Assembly (NCBI RefSeq): GCF_014489115.1
Contig: NZ_JACTAH010000001.1
Location: forward strand, 496,001-560,000
Source: Thauera sedimentorum
GTDB taxonomy: Bacteria; Pseudomonadota; Gammaproteobacteria; Burkholderiales; Rhodocyclaceae
Reading direction: 5' to 3'
DNA: 64,000 bases
Position 1 is the first letter of the stretch; every line of letters begins with the position of its first letter. This document shows positions 20,633 through 29,489 of the stretch, piece by piece. Made by a program: the position numbers and the translations under genes. The notes beneath the pieces are model-generated. The model was not told the origin of the DNA and did not search any database. It worked only from the letters and a program-made list of their open reading frames with translations.

Positions 20633-21751
20633 ATGAAGGCAACCCTCGCACGTATCGCAAGCTTTGCCCTGGCGGCCTGCCTGCTGGCGGCCGGGCCGGC
20701 GCAGGCCGCGCCCGAACGCATCAAGGAACTGGCGTCGATCGCCGGCGTGCGCGACAACCAGCTGGTGGGCTACGGTCTGGTGGTGGGCCTGGACGGCAGC
20801 GGCGACCAGACCACGCAGACGCCCTTCACCGTGCAGAGCATCATCAACATGCTGAGCAACATGGGGGTCACCCTGCCGCCGGGTACCAACCTGCAGCTCA
20901 AGAACGTGGCTGCGGTCATGGTTACCGCCACGCTGCCGCCGTTCTCCCGCCCGGGCCAGCGCATCGACGTCACCGTGTCCTCGATCGGCAACGCCAAGAG
21001 CCTGCGCGGCGGCACCCTGGTGATGACCCCGCTCAAGGGGGCCGACGGGCAGATCTACGCCATCGCCCAGGGCAACATGCTGGTGGGCGGCGCGGGCGCG
21101 CAGGGTGGCGGAGCGTCGGTGACGATCAACCACCTGTCGGCCGGGCGCATCCCCGGCGGCGCCACGGTCGAACGCGCGGTGCCCACGATGCTGGGGCAGG
21201 GCGATCACGTGGTACTGGAACTCAACGACACCGACTTCGGCACCGCCCGCCGCGTGGTGGATGCGATCAACCTCGCCACCTCCGCGGGGACTGCCCAGGC
21301 GGTTGACGGGCGCACCATCCGCGTCCGTGCGCCGCTCGACCCCTCCGACCGGGTGGCCTTCCTCGGCCAGCTCGAAAATCTCACCGTGACTCCGGTGCAG
21401 CAGGCGGCCAAGGTCATCGTCAACTCGCGTACCGGCTCGGTGGTGATGAACCAGAAGGTGATGCTGCAGAACGTCGCGGTGGCGCATGGCAATCTCACCG
21501 TGAATGTCGTCACCGAGCAGCAGGCGAACCAGCCGCTGCCGTTCTCGCAAGGGCAGACGGTGATCACCGAGCGCGGCGAGGTGACCATCGAGCAGGTGCC
21601 TGGCAAACTGGTGAACGTGCAGGCCGGCAGCAACCTCGCCGACGTGGTCAAGGCGCTCAATGCGCTGGGCGCCACGCCGATGGACCTGGTCAGCATCCTG
21701 CAGGCGATGAAGTCCGCCGGTGCGCTGCGCGCGGATCTCGAGGTGATCTGA
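20633..21751 (+). CDS. flgI: Flagellar P-ring protein FlgI
   Basis: 372 residues with a signal peptide ending AGPAQAA. FlgI assembles the P-ring in the peptidoglycan layer. Its family signature is complete: RIKELASIAGVRDNQLVGYG, LVVGLDGSGDQTTQTPFT, NMLSNMGVTLPPG, and the C-terminal LNALGATPMDLVSILQAMKSAGAL. It is probably co-transcribed with flgG, flgH and flgJ. Confidence 0.97.
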   Translation: MKATLARIASFALAACLLAAGPAQAAPERIKELASIAGVRDNQLVGYGLVVGLDGSGDQTTQTPFTVQSIINMLSNMGVTLPPGTNLQLKNVAAVMVTATLPPFSRPGQRIDVTVSSIGNAKSLRGGTLVMTPLKGADGQIYAIAQGNMLVGGAGAQGGGASVTINHLSAGRIPGGATVERAVPTMLGQGDHVVLELNDTDFGTARRVVDAINLATSAGTAQAVDGRTIRVRAPLDPSDRVAFLGQLENLTVTPVQQAAKVIVNSRTGSVVMNQKVMLQNVAVAHGNLTVNVVTEQQANQPLPFSQGQTVITERGEVTIEQVPGKLVNVQAGSNLADVVKALNALGATPMDLVSILQAMKSAGALRADLEVI

Positions 21752-21753
21752 TC

Positions 21754-22779
21754 ATGGTCGGCAGCGGGCAGATCAACGTCCTCGATCCGAACTCGATGGC
21801 CAGCCTCAAGCGGCTGGCGCGCGAGGACAACTCGCCCGAGGCGCTGCGCGGGGCGGCCAAGCAGTTCGAGGGCATGTTCCTGCAGATGGTGCTCAAGTCG
21901 ATGCGCGACGCCATGCCCACCGACAGCCTGTTCGGCACCGAGCAGAGCCGCATGTACCAGCAGCTGCTCGACCAGCAGATGGCGGTGAACCTCGCCCAGG
22001 GGCGGGGCGTCGGTCTGGCGGACGTGATCTACCGCCAGCTCGGCGGCAAGGACGAGGCCGCGGGTGGCAGCGCCATCGACGCGCTCGAGGCCGCCGGGGG
22101 CGGCGTGTTCCCGATCGATGCCCGCCGTAGCGGCGGCGCGGCGGACGTCGACCCGATCTTCACCCTGATCAATGCCCAGCGCCGGGCGGCAAGTCTTGCC
22201 GGTCGGGTGCCGCAGCGGGACGAAGCGGGCGTCGAAGCGGCAGCGCTTGCCGCCCGGCTGAGCGCCGCGATCGACGGTGCGCGCGACGCGCAGGGCAAGA
22301 TCCCCGAGAGCGCGCGCGAGTTCGTCAGCGCGGTGTGGCCGCATGCGGTGCAGGCCAGCCGCAAGACCGGCATCCCGCCGCAGTTCATGGTGGCCCAGGC
22401 CGCCCTGGAAACCGGCTGGGGCGCCAAGATGCTGCGCCACGCGGACGGCACGCCCAGCTACAACCTGTTCAACATCAAGGCCGGCAGCGGCTGGAAGGGC
22501 GCCACGGTGGATCTGCCGGTGACCGAGTATGCCGCCGATGGCCGGACCTACAAGGAAAACGCCCGCTTCCGCTCCTACGGCTCCTACGCCGAGGCCTTCG
22601 CCGACTACGCGTCGCTGATGGCCGACAGCCCGCGCTACGCCGGGGTGCTCGGCCAGCGCGACGCCGCCGGCTTTGCCCGCGGGCTCCAGCAGGCGGGCTA
22701 TGCCACCGATCCGATGTACGCCGACAAGCTCACCCGCATCATCGGCGGCAGCACCCTGCGTACTGCGCTGGCCGGCTGA
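21754..22779 (+). CDS. flgJ: Flagellar rod cap / peptidoglycan hydrolase FlgJ
   Basis: 341 residues with two domains. Residues about 20-100 are the rod-binding domain (EALRGAAKQFEGMFLQMVLK, SMRDAMP, QLLDQQMAVNLAQGRG). A linker is followed by a glucosaminidase-type muramidase domain from about residue 190 (PQFMVAQAALETGWGAKMLR, YNLFNIKAGSGWKG, FRSYGSYAEAFADYASLM). The fused form is typical of beta- and gammaproteobacteria. The ATG lies two bases after the flgI stop. CGGCAAGTCTTGCCGG-type dyads sit inside the linker-coding part. Confidence 0.96.
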   Translation: MVGSGQINVLDPNSMASLKRLAREDNSPEALRGAAKQFEGMFLQMVLKSMRDAMPTDSLFGTEQSRMYQQLLDQQMAVNLAQGRGVGLADVIYRQLGGKDEAAGGSAIDALEAAGGGVFPIDARRSGGAADVDPIFTLINAQRRAASLAGRVPQRDEAGVEAAALAARLSAAIDGARDAQGKIPESAREFVSAVWPHAVQASRKTGIPPQFMVAQAALETGWGAKMLRHADGTPSYNLFNIKAGSGWKGATVDLPVTEYAADGRTYKENARFRSYGSYAEAFADYASLMADSPRYAGVLGQRDAAGFARGLQQAGYATDPMYADKLTRIIGGSTLRTALAG

Positions 22780-22800
22780 ACGCCACCGGCAAGAGTGAGC

Positions 22801-22816
22801 TGGCAAGGAACTTGCT
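22801..22816 (+). promoter_or_regulatory. Sigma-54 promoter of flgK-flgL
   Basis: TGGCAAGGAACTTGCT matches the sigma-54 consensus, with GG and GC ten bases apart and an intact TTGCT. It lies 39 bases before flgK. An ACCGGCAAG motif is 14 bases upstream. Confidence 0.8.
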
Positions 22817-22854
22817 GAGATAGGTCACAGGCACAGGGAATCGAAGGAAGGATC

Positions 22855-24780
22855 ATGGCCGGACTGCTCAACATCGGCTTGACGGGCCTCAACGCCGCAC
22901 AACTCCAGCTCAACACCACCTCGCACAACATCGCGAATGCGGCCACGCCCGGTTATAGCCGGCAGACCGTGGTGCAGACCACCAACGAGCCGATGTTCTC
23001 GGGCGTGGGCTTCTTCGGCCAGGGGGTGCGGGTCGCTGCGGTCAACCGGCAGTACAGCCAGTTCCTCGAGAACCAGGTGCTGTCGGCCGACAACCGGCGT
23101 GCCGAATATTCCGCGTACAGCGGGCAGATCGCCCAGCTCAACAACATGCTGGCCGACTCCGATGTCGGCCTGTCGCCGGTGCTGCAGGCCTTCTTCGCGG
23201 GCGTGCAGGACGTGGCGGCCAACCCGTCCAGCGTGCCGGCACGTCAGGCGATGATCTCGGCCGGTGAGGCGCTGGCCGCGCAGTTCCGCGCGCTGGATTC
23301 GCGCATGGCCGAAATCCGCCAGGGCACCGAGGGCGAGATCGGCGCCACCATCGACACCATCAACTCGCTGGCCAAGCAGGTCGCCGAGCTCAACCAGCGC
23401 ATCGCGGTGGCCCAGGCGGCCGGTGCGGGCGTGGCGCCCAACGATCTGCTCGATCAGCGCAACAACGTGGTGTCCGAGCTGAACAAGCTGGTCAAGACCA
23501 GCACCGTGCTGGAAAGCGACGGCCAGCTCAGCGTGTTCATCGGCTCCGGGCAGAACCTGGTGCTGGGCAATTCGGTGACCCAGCTCGGCACCGCGCCGAA
23601 TGCGCTGGACCCGGAACGCCAGGACATCGTGCTGATCGCCCCCAACGGCGCGCAGATCGCCATGCCCGAGTCGCTCGTCCAGGGCGGCGCCCTGGGCGGT
23701 CTGCTGGCCTTCCGCCGCGACGCGCTCGACCCCTCGCAGAACCGTCTTAACCTGCTGGCTCGTTCCATTACCGAGGCCTTCAACGCACAGCACACCCTGG
23801 GCGTCGACCTGGACGGCAACCTGGGGCAGGACTTCTTCAACTCCTCCCTGGTGCAGCGCGAGAGCGGCACCAGCGCCGCGCCGCAGGTGAGCATTGCCGA
23901 CGACAACGTCCTCACCAGCGACCGCTACCGGCTCACCTACACCGACGCCACCGGCGGCTACTCGCTGGTGCGCCTGCCCGACAACGCGCCGGTGGCGCTG
24001 CCCTCGGACATCGGGCTGTCGATCACGCCGCCGGCCACGTCCACCCCGGGCGACAGCTTCATCATCGAGCCGTTGCGCAATGCGGCGCGCGACATGGGCC
24101 TGGCATTCACCGATCCGCGGCTGATCGCCGCCGGCAGTCCGGTGTCGGTCAATGTGCCGGCAACCAATGCCGGTACCGGCAAGATCGACCAGATCGATGT
24201 CGGCAGCGTGGACGGGATGGCCAGCGGCTATCCGCAGTTTGCCGACTTCAACGTCAGCTTCGCCGCCAACACGCTCACCGTGCCGGCCGGCTACACGATC
24301 ACCCCGGCGGCCTACGACCCGGCAGCGGAATCGGCCGGCAAGAGCTTTACGGTCACCGGTCCGGGCGGGTACGAGTTTTCCTTCCGCCTCGCCGGCCTGC
24401 CGCAGAATGGTGATACCTTCACCTTCCAACCGACCGCCGAAGGCGTGTCCGACAACCGCAACGCGGTGGCACTGGGGGCGCTGCAGACCGCCCGGACCAT
24501 GCTCACCTCGGCGGCGGGCGAGCCGACCACCAACTTCCAGTCGGCCTACTCGCAGCTGGTGACCCTGGTCGGCAACAAGGCGCGCGAGGCGCAGGTGGGC
24601 GAGGCGGCGCAGGAAACGCTGCTGCAGCAGGCTTCCGATGCACGCGACGCCTTGTCGGGTGTGAACCTCGACGAGGAAGCCGCCAACCTGATTCGTTACC
24701 AGCTCGCGTACCAGGCCTCCGGACGCGTGATGTCGATCGCCCAGCGGCTGTTCGACGAACTGCTGTCCATCGGCCGCTAA
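22855..24780 (+). CDS. flgK: Hook-filament junction protein 1, FlgK
   Basis: 641 residues. FlgK connects hook and filament. The N-terminus LLNIGLTGLNAAQLQLNTTS followed by HNIANAATPGYSRQTVVQ is diagnostic. The C-terminus (DEEAANLIRYQLAYQASGRV MSIAQRLFDELLSIGR) completes the D0 helix pair. The central region (residues about 330-540) is expanded with a beta-rich insert, longer than in enteric FlgK. Its chaperone FlgN is encoded at 13.5 kb. Confidence 0.96.
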   Translation: MAGLLNIGLTGLNAAQLQLNTTSHNIANAATPGYSRQTVVQTTNEPMFSGVGFFGQGVRVAAVNRQYSQFLENQVLSADNRRAEYSAYSGQIAQLNNMLADSDVGLSPVLQAFFAGVQDVAANPSSVPARQAMISAGEALAAQFRALDSRMAEIRQGTEGEIGATIDTINSLAKQVAELNQRIAVAQAAGAGVAPNDLLDQRNNVVSELNKLVKTSTVLESDGQLSVFIGSGQNLVLGNSVTQLGTAPNALDPERQDIVLIAPNGAQIAMPESLVQGGALGGLLAFRRDALDPSQNRLNLLARSITEAFNAQHTLGVDLDGNLGQDFFNSSLVQRESGTSAAPQVSIADDNVLTSDRYRLTYTDATGGYSLVRLPDNAPVALPSDIGLSITPPATSTPGDSFIIEPLRNAARDMGLAFTDPRLIAAGSPVSVNVPATNAGTGKIDQIDVGSVDGMASGYPQFADFNVSFAANTLTVPAGYTITPAAYDPAAESAGKSFTVTGPGGYEFSFRLAGLPQNGDTFTFQPTAEGVSDNRNAVALGALQTARTMLTSAAGEPTTNFQSAYSQLVTLVGNKAREAQVGEAAQETLLQQASDARDALSGVNLDEEAANLIRYQLAYQASGRVMSIAQRLFDELLSIGR

Positions 24781-24797
24781 GCGCAGGAGAAACGGTC

Positions 24798-25985
24798 ATG
24801 AGAATCTCGAGCAACATGATCTACCAGAAGGGCGTGGGCGCGATGCAGCTGCAGACCGCCAACCTTCTGCACACCCAGCAGCAGGTGTCGACCGGCCGGC
24901 GCATCCTGACCCCGGCGGACGATCCGATCGCCTCGGCGCGCGCGCTCGAACTCGGCCAGTCGCGCTCGATCAACCAGCAGTTCCAGCAGAACATCGCCTA
25001 CGCTGGCGACAATCTGCGCCTGCTCGAGGGCAAGCTCGCCGGCATCGAGGACATGATCCAGTACAACCGCGAGCGCATCATCCAGGCCGGCAACGATGCG
25101 CTGAGCGACACCGACCTGGGCTTCATCGCCTCCGACCTGCGTGCCCAGTTCGACTCGCTGCTCGCCATCGGCAACACGCGCGACGGCCAGGGCGAGTACC
25201 TGTTCGCCGGATACAAGTCGCAGCAACAGCCCTTCGTCGGCGGACTCAATGGGGTGAGCTACGCGGGCGACCAGGGCGAACGCAGCATCCAGGTCAGCGC
25301 GTCGCGCTTCATGCCGATCAGCGCGCCGGGCGAGAAGCTGTTCAACAGCGTCAGCCTGGCCAACGGCGGCCTGTACGGCTTCAACGGGCAGGACAACACC
25401 GGCACCGGCTCGGTGTCGCTGAGCTACAACCCGGCACCGCCGGACCCGGCCACGCTGGGGCGCCGCTACGAGGTGAGCTTCGACGGCGCCAACTACACGG
25501 TCACCGAGCTGCAGCGCGGCAACCCCACGCCGGTGGCGGTGACCACCGGCCCCGGGCCGACGCTGTCCCTGCCGGGCGTAGACCTGACCGTCGCGGGTGC
25601 GCCTGCGGCGGGCGACAGTTTCGAGGTGATGGTGGCCTCGACCAACGTGTTCGACAATGCCGCGATGTTCGTCGACGCCCTGGAGCGCCCGGGCAGCGCG
25701 AGCATGACCGACATGGTCGCCTTCGGCCTCAACACCACCGATGCGTTCCAGGATGCCACGCTGACCTTCCGTGCGCAGGTCGGCGCGCAACTGGGCGAAC
25801 TCGACCAGCTCAACAGCCTCGGCGAAGACCTCGACCTGCAGTACGCCGACACCATCTCCCGGCTGGAGGACCTCGACTACGTCGAGGCGATCTCGCGCCT
25901 GACCCAGCAGCAGACCTATCTGCAGGCGGCGCAGCAGTCCTTCATGCGCGTGTCCAACCTGTCGCTGTTCAACTTCCTCAACTGA
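24798..25985 (+). CDS. flgL: Hook-filament junction protein 3, FlgL
   Basis: 395 residues. FlgL is the second junction protein. N-terminal MRISSNMIYQKGVGAMQLQT and QQQVSTGRRILTPADDPIAS are the flagellin-like signature; the C-terminal helix reads DLDYVEAISRLTQQQTYLQA AQQSFMRVSNLSLFNFL. It follows flgK after 17 bases and shares its promoter. Confidence 0.96.
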   Translation: MRISSNMIYQKGVGAMQLQTANLLHTQQQVSTGRRILTPADDPIASARALELGQSRSINQQFQQNIAYAGDNLRLLEGKLAGIEDMIQYNRERIIQAGNDALSDTDLGFIASDLRAQFDSLLAIGNTRDGQGEYLFAGYKSQQQPFVGGLNGVSYAGDQGERSIQVSASRFMPISAPGEKLFNSVSLANGGLYGFNGQDNTGTGSVSLSYNPAPPDPATLGRRYEVSFDGANYTVTELQRGNPTPVAVTTGPGPTLSLPGVDLTVAGAPAAGDSFEVMVASTNVFDNAAMFVDALERPGSASMTDMVAFGLNTTDAFQDATLTFRAQVGAQLGELDQLNSLGEDLDLQYADTISRLEDLDYVEAISRLTQQQTYLQAAQQSFMRVSNLSLFNFLN

Positions 25986-25990
25986 TCCCC

Positions 25991-26536
25991 ATGAAACGCT
26001 CCCGCCTGATCCTGCTCGCCGTGCTGCCGGTGCTCGCCGGCTGTGCCACCTCCGGCGGCTCGTCCAGTTCGGCGGCCCGCATCGGCGGCGAGGTGGCCCG
26101 TGACCATCACGCCACGGTGGTCGGCGCGCTCGGCGTGCGCGAGCTGCTCAAGGGGCTGGCGATGTGGACCGGTGAGTACCGTCACGCGGCGATGGTCGCC
26201 TATGCGATCTACGACCCCTTCGCGCCCACCTGGCGGATCAGCGCCACGGTGGCCTCGGCCGACACCGTGGCGCTGCAGCTGAGCATGAAGCGTCTGATCA
26301 GCGGCGGCGAGGGCGAGGCGCGCCAGGTTTTCCTGCGCGCGGCACGCCAGATGGTGGAAGAGGGGGGCTATGCCGGGTTCGACGTGCTGCGCTACGAGGA
26401 AGGCATCGAATCCACGCGACCGTTCGCGCACCGCACCGCCATGGGCGAGATCCGCCTGGTCGGTTCGCGGCAGTTTCCCACCCTGAACGAGCCCGCGACG
26501 CTAGCACCGGTCCGCGCCGACGCCGCCGCGCAGTGA
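25991..26536 (+). CDS. Lipoprotein of unknown function downstream of flgL
   Basis: 181 residues with lipobox LAGC (Cys18). No domain is recognisable. The body has GGEVARDHHATVVGALGVRE, a MVAYAIYDPFAPTWRISATVAS segment and a helical SMKRLISGGEGEARQVFLRA stretch. It starts six bases after flgL and ends 14 bases from the convergent fliR, so it belongs to the flgKL transcript. A role at the outer-membrane part of the basal body or in motor surroundings is possible, but only on position. Confidence 0.6.
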   Translation: MKRSRLILLAVLPVLAGCATSGGSSSSAARIGGEVARDHHATVVGALGVRELLKGLAMWTGEYRHAAMVAYAIYDPFAPTWRISATVASADTVALQLSMKRLISGGEGEARQVFLRAARQMVEEGGYAGFDVLRYEEGIESTRPFAHRTAMGEIRLVGSRQFPTLNEPATLAPVRADAAAQ

Positions 26537-26550
26537 GCAGTGCCCGCGGC

Positions 26551-27333
26551 TCAGGCCAGCGCGGCGAGCATCGATTCGATCGCCGCGAAACCCTGTTCGA
26601 AGAAGCTGAGGATCACCGGGCCGAGGAAGTGCATGGCCAGCATCAGCACCATCATGCCCATCGCCAGTGACACCGGGAAACCGATGGCGAACAGGTTGAG
26701 CTGCGGCGAGGCGCGGGTGAGGATGCCCAGGGCGATGTTGGTGACCAGCAGCGCGGTGAGCATGGGCAGCGACAACAGCAGTCCGGTGGCGAAGACCACC
26801 GTGGCGTAGCGCACGATGAAGCTCCAGCCGCCCGACGACAGCGGGGCGGTGGTGATCGGCAGCCACTCGAAGCTGCGCACCAGCACGTCGATCATCAGCA
26901 GATGGCCGTTGATCGCCAGGAACAGCAGGGTGGCGACCAGGCCGAGGAATTCCGACAGCACCGCGGTCTGCCCGCCGGTGCCGGGGCTGAAGAAGATGGC
27001 GAAGGACAGGCCCATCTGCATGCCCACCAGCGAACCCGCCATGTCTATCGCCGCGAACACCAGGCGCATCATGAAGCCGATGGCCACGCCGATGGCGATC
27101 TGCCAGAACAGCGCCAGCAGGCCCATGTAGGAGCCCGGGTCGATGGCCGGAATCGGCGGCAGCGCGGGAACGATGGCGATGGAGATGCCCAGGCCGATGC
27201 CCAGGCGCGCGCGCGTGGGAACGGCGCGGTTGGAAAACACCGGGGCACTGGCGAACATGCCGAGCAGGCGCGCCAGCGGGTACATGAAGGCGGTCAGCCA
27301 GCCGGCGAGCTGATCGTAGGTGACGCTCAGCAT
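26551..27333 (-). CDS. fliR: Flagellar export gate protein FliR
   Basis: 260 residues with about six membrane segments. FliR is part of the FliPQR export gate. Conserved stretches include RLLGMFASAPVFSNRAVPTR, ARLGIGLGISIAIVPALPP, GMQMGLSFAIFFSPGTGGQT and FAIGFPVSLAMGMMVLML. It is the last gene of the minus-strand fliKLMNOPQR group and is convergent with the flgL-lipoprotein unit. Confidence 0.95.
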   Translation of the reverse strand: MLSVTYDQLAGWLTAFMYPLARLLGMFASAPVFSNRAVPTRARLGIGLGISIAIVPALPPIPAIDPGSYMGLLALFWQIAIGVAIGFMMRLVFAAIDMAGSLVGMQMGLSFAIFFSPGTGGQTAVLSEFLGLVATLLFLAINGHLLMIDVLVRSFEWLPITTAPLSSGGWSFIVRYATVVFATGLLLSLPMLTALLVTNIALGILTRASPQLNLFAIGFPVSLAMGMMVLMLAMHFLGPVILSFFEQGFAAIESMLAALA

Positions 27334-27342
27334 GAGCGAACC

Positions 27343-27612
27343 CTAGCCGATCATGGTCGGGATGGACTCGAACAGCCGGCGGATGAAGTCGGTCATCACG
27401 GTGAGCAGCCAGGGGCCGGCCACCACCAGAGTGACGAACATGGCCACCACCTTCGGCACGAAGGACAGGGTCATCTCGTTGATCTGCGTGGCAGCCTGGA
27501 AGATGCTGACCACCAGGCCGGTGACCACCGCGGCCAGCAGCATCGGCGCGGACACCATCAGCGCCACCTCCACGGCCTGGCGGCCGAGATCGACGACGGC
27601 GGTAGGGGTCAT
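27343..27612 (-). CDS. fliQ: Flagellar export gate protein FliQ
   Basis: 89 residues and two membrane helices, the normal size for FliQ. It starts MTPTAVVDLGRQAVEVALMV, and VSIFQAATQINEMTLSFVPK is the signature. The same frame remains open upstream into fliP but without conservation, so I use the ATG at 27612. fliP ends 16 bases upstream and fliR starts nine bases downstream. Confidence 0.95.
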   Translation of the reverse strand: MTPTAVVDLGRQAVEVALMVSAPMLLAAVVTGLVVSIFQAATQINEMTLSFVPKVVAMFVTLVVAGPWLLTVMTDFIRRLFESIPTMIG

Positions 27613-27628
27613 GACAGCACTCCTCGGG

Positions 27629-28381
27629 TCAAATCGCGAAGCTCCGCACCAGCGAACCGACCAGCAGCGTCCAGCCATCCACCAGGACGAAGAGCATCAG
27701 CTTGAAGGGCAGGGAGACGATCACCGGACTCATCATCATCATGCCCATGGACATCAGCACCGAGGCGACCACCATGTCGATGATGATGAAGGGGATGAAG
27801 ATGATGAAGCCGATCTGGAAGGCGGTCTTGAGCTCCGAGGTGACGAAAGCCGGCACCACCACCCGCATCGGCAGGTCTTCCGCCTTTTCCACCGGCGGCA
27901 CCTTGGCCAGTTGGGCGAACAGCGACAGGTCCGGCTCGCGCACCTGGGCGAGCATGAAGGTCTTCATCGGCACCGAGGCGCGCTCCAGGGCGACGTCGAA
28001 GCCTATCGTCCCTTCGGCCATCGGCTGGTAGGCCTCCACGTAAACCTTCTCGGCCACCGGCGCCATGATGAAGAAGCTGAGGAACAGGGCCAGGCCGATC
28101 AGCACCTGGTTGGGCGGCGAGGTCTGCGTGCCCATGGCCATGCGCAGCAGCGAGAGCACGATGACGATGCGGGTGAAGCTGGTCATCATCAGCACCACCG
28201 CCGGCAGGAAGGACAGCGAGGTGAGCAGCAGCAGGGTCTGCACGCTCAGGCTGTAGCTGGTGCCGCCGCCCGGCGCCGGGGTGGCGGTGACCGCCGGCAT
28301 CACCTGGGCGAAGGCGAGGGCCGGCCCGGCCAGCAACAGCAGGCCGAGCAGGGTGCGGAGGATGCGGGGTTCAGCTGCCAT
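27629..28381 (-). CDS. fliP: Flagellar export gate protein FliP
   Basis: 250 residues. The start [20 protein letters not shown] gives a cleavable signal peptide, typical of FliP. Signature segments are [54 protein letters not shown] and [20 protein letters not shown]. It overlaps the end of fliO by 11 bases. Confidence 0.96.
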   Translation of the reverse strand: MAAEPRILRTLLGLLLLAGPALAFAQVMPAVTATPAPGGGTSYSLSVQTLLLLTSLSFLPAVVLMMTSFTRIVIVLSLLRMAMGTQTSPPNQVLIGLALFLSFFIMAPVAEKVYVEAYQPMAEGTIGFDVALERASVPMKTFMLAQVREPDLSLFAQLAKVPPVEKAEDLPMRVVVPAFVTSELKTAFQIGFIIFIPFIIIDMVVASVLMSMGMMMMSPVIVSLPFKLMLFVLVDGWTLLVGSLVRSFAI

Positions 28382-28820
28382 GCTTGCGGCGTTCGACGGA
28401 TTGCCTGAGCCAGGCGGAAAAATCCCGTCCCGCGGGCGTCTGCGGGGCGGCGGCAGGGAGTTGGTCGGCGTCGAGCACATGCAGGGTCTGCACGCTGCTC
28501 TGGGTGACGCCGAGCACCAGCACCTTGCCGGCCAGCTCCACCAGCACGACGCGCTCGCGCGGGCCGACCGCGGTGGCGCCGAGGACGTTGAGCGGAACGC
28601 TGCCGCCGCGCGGCGCCGACAGGCGCTTGATGGCCCACAGGGTGGCGAACAGGATGGCGATCACCACCGCGAGGCCGAAGAGCATCTGGCCGAGTCCGCT
28701 GCCGAGCTCGGGCATGGGTTCGGCCGTGGCCTGCGCATGCGCGGCGACGGGCAGGAACGGCAGGAGCAGGGCGGAGACGCGGTACACGGGGACGGTGGCG
28801 AGTTTCGACGCCCCAAGCAT
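28371..28820 (-). CDS. fliO: Flagellar biosynthesis protein FliO
   Basis: 149 residues from the ATG giving [20 protein letters not shown]; a longer frame would run into the repeat-containing gap and is unlikely. FliO helps assemble the FliPQR gate. It has a signal-like N-terminus (to VAAHAQA), one membrane segment ([20 protein letters not shown]) and the cytoplasmic FliO core ([20 protein letters not shown]). It is low in conservation, as usual; position between fliN and fliP supports the call. Confidence 0.85.
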   Translation of the reverse strand: MLGASKLATVPVYRVSALLLPFLPVAAHAQATAEPMPELGSGLGQMLFGLAVVIAILFATLWAIKRLSAPRGGSVPLNVLGATAVGPRERVVLVELAGKVLVLGVTQSSVQTLHVLDADQLPAAAPQTPAGRDFSAWLRQSVERRKHGS

Positions 28821-28925
28821 AAACGCCGGCCGCGCGCGGACGCGGCCGGAACAGGCGGGGAAAAGCCGGGTTATTCGGCTGTTTGGGTGCGCCGGACGGC
28901 TGGCCGCACCGGGCGATGCCCCCCG

Positions 28926-28992
28926 CAGGAGCGGCCTTGGCCGCGATGCAGCGTACGGAGAAACCAAGGGTGCATCGCGGCCAAGGACCGCC
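28926..28992. repeat. REP-type palindromic pair (copy B) between fliN and fliO
   Basis: CAGGAGCGGCCTTGGCCGCG at 28926 faces an inverted, slightly degraded copy ending at 28992. It is the same element as at 13405 and 59911, here sitting inside the fliKLMNOPQR transcription unit. The pair fills most of the 183-base gap between two otherwise tightly packed genes. Confidence 0.8.
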
Positions 28993-29003
28993 GGGGGTGG
29001 GCC

Positions 29004-29489
29004 CTAACTGCGGATCTTCCGCATCCGTTCGGCCGGCGTGATGATGTCGGTCAGGCGGATGCCGAACTTGTCGTTGACCACCACGACCTCACCCTGGGCG
29101 ATCAGCGTGCCGTTGACCAGCACGTCCATCGGCTCGCCGGCCAGGCCGTCGAGTTCGACCACCGAGCCGTGGGCGAGCTGCAGCAGGTTGCGGATCGACA
29201 GCTTGGTGCGGCCGAGCTCGACGGTGAGCTGGACCGGGATGTCCAGGATCATGTCGAAGTCGTTCATGCCGCCGCCGTGTGCCGCCGGGGCGCCAAAGTC
29301 CGGAAAGAGGTGGCTGGCGGGCTTGGCCTGGTAGGGCGACTCGCCTTCCGCCGCGGCGGCTGCGAGGTCTGCCGCCACCTGCGCGGCTTCGGCGTCGCCG
29401 CTGCCGGTTTCCGCAGCTGCCTGCTCCATCATCGCGGCAGCCCAGTCGTCCTCGGTGATCTGGTCTTCTTCGGTTTCGTTCTCAGCCAT
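29004..29489 (-). CDS. fliN: Flagellar motor switch protein FliN
   Basis: 161 residues. FliN forms the lower C-ring with FliM and FliG. The C-terminal SpoA domain is complete (MILDIPVQLTVELGRTKLSI, LLQLAHGSVVELDGLAGEPM, DVLVNGTLIAQGEVVVVNDK). The N-terminal 70 residues are an acidic, Ala-rich extension. The start MAENETEEDQ overlaps the fliM stop by eight bases. Confidence 0.95.
   Translation of the reverse strand: MAENETEEDQITEDDWAAAMMEQAAAETGSGDAEAAQVAADLAAAAAEGESPYQAKPASHLFPDFGAPAAHGGGMNDFDMILDIPVQLTVELGRTKLSIRNLLQLAHGSVVELDGLAGEPMDVLVNGTLIAQGEVVVVNDKFGIRLTDIITPAERMRKIRS

Noticed and set aside
22825..24429. Open frame of 534 codons opposite flgK
   Set aside because: Antisense shadow of flgK; no domain and no ribosome-binding site.
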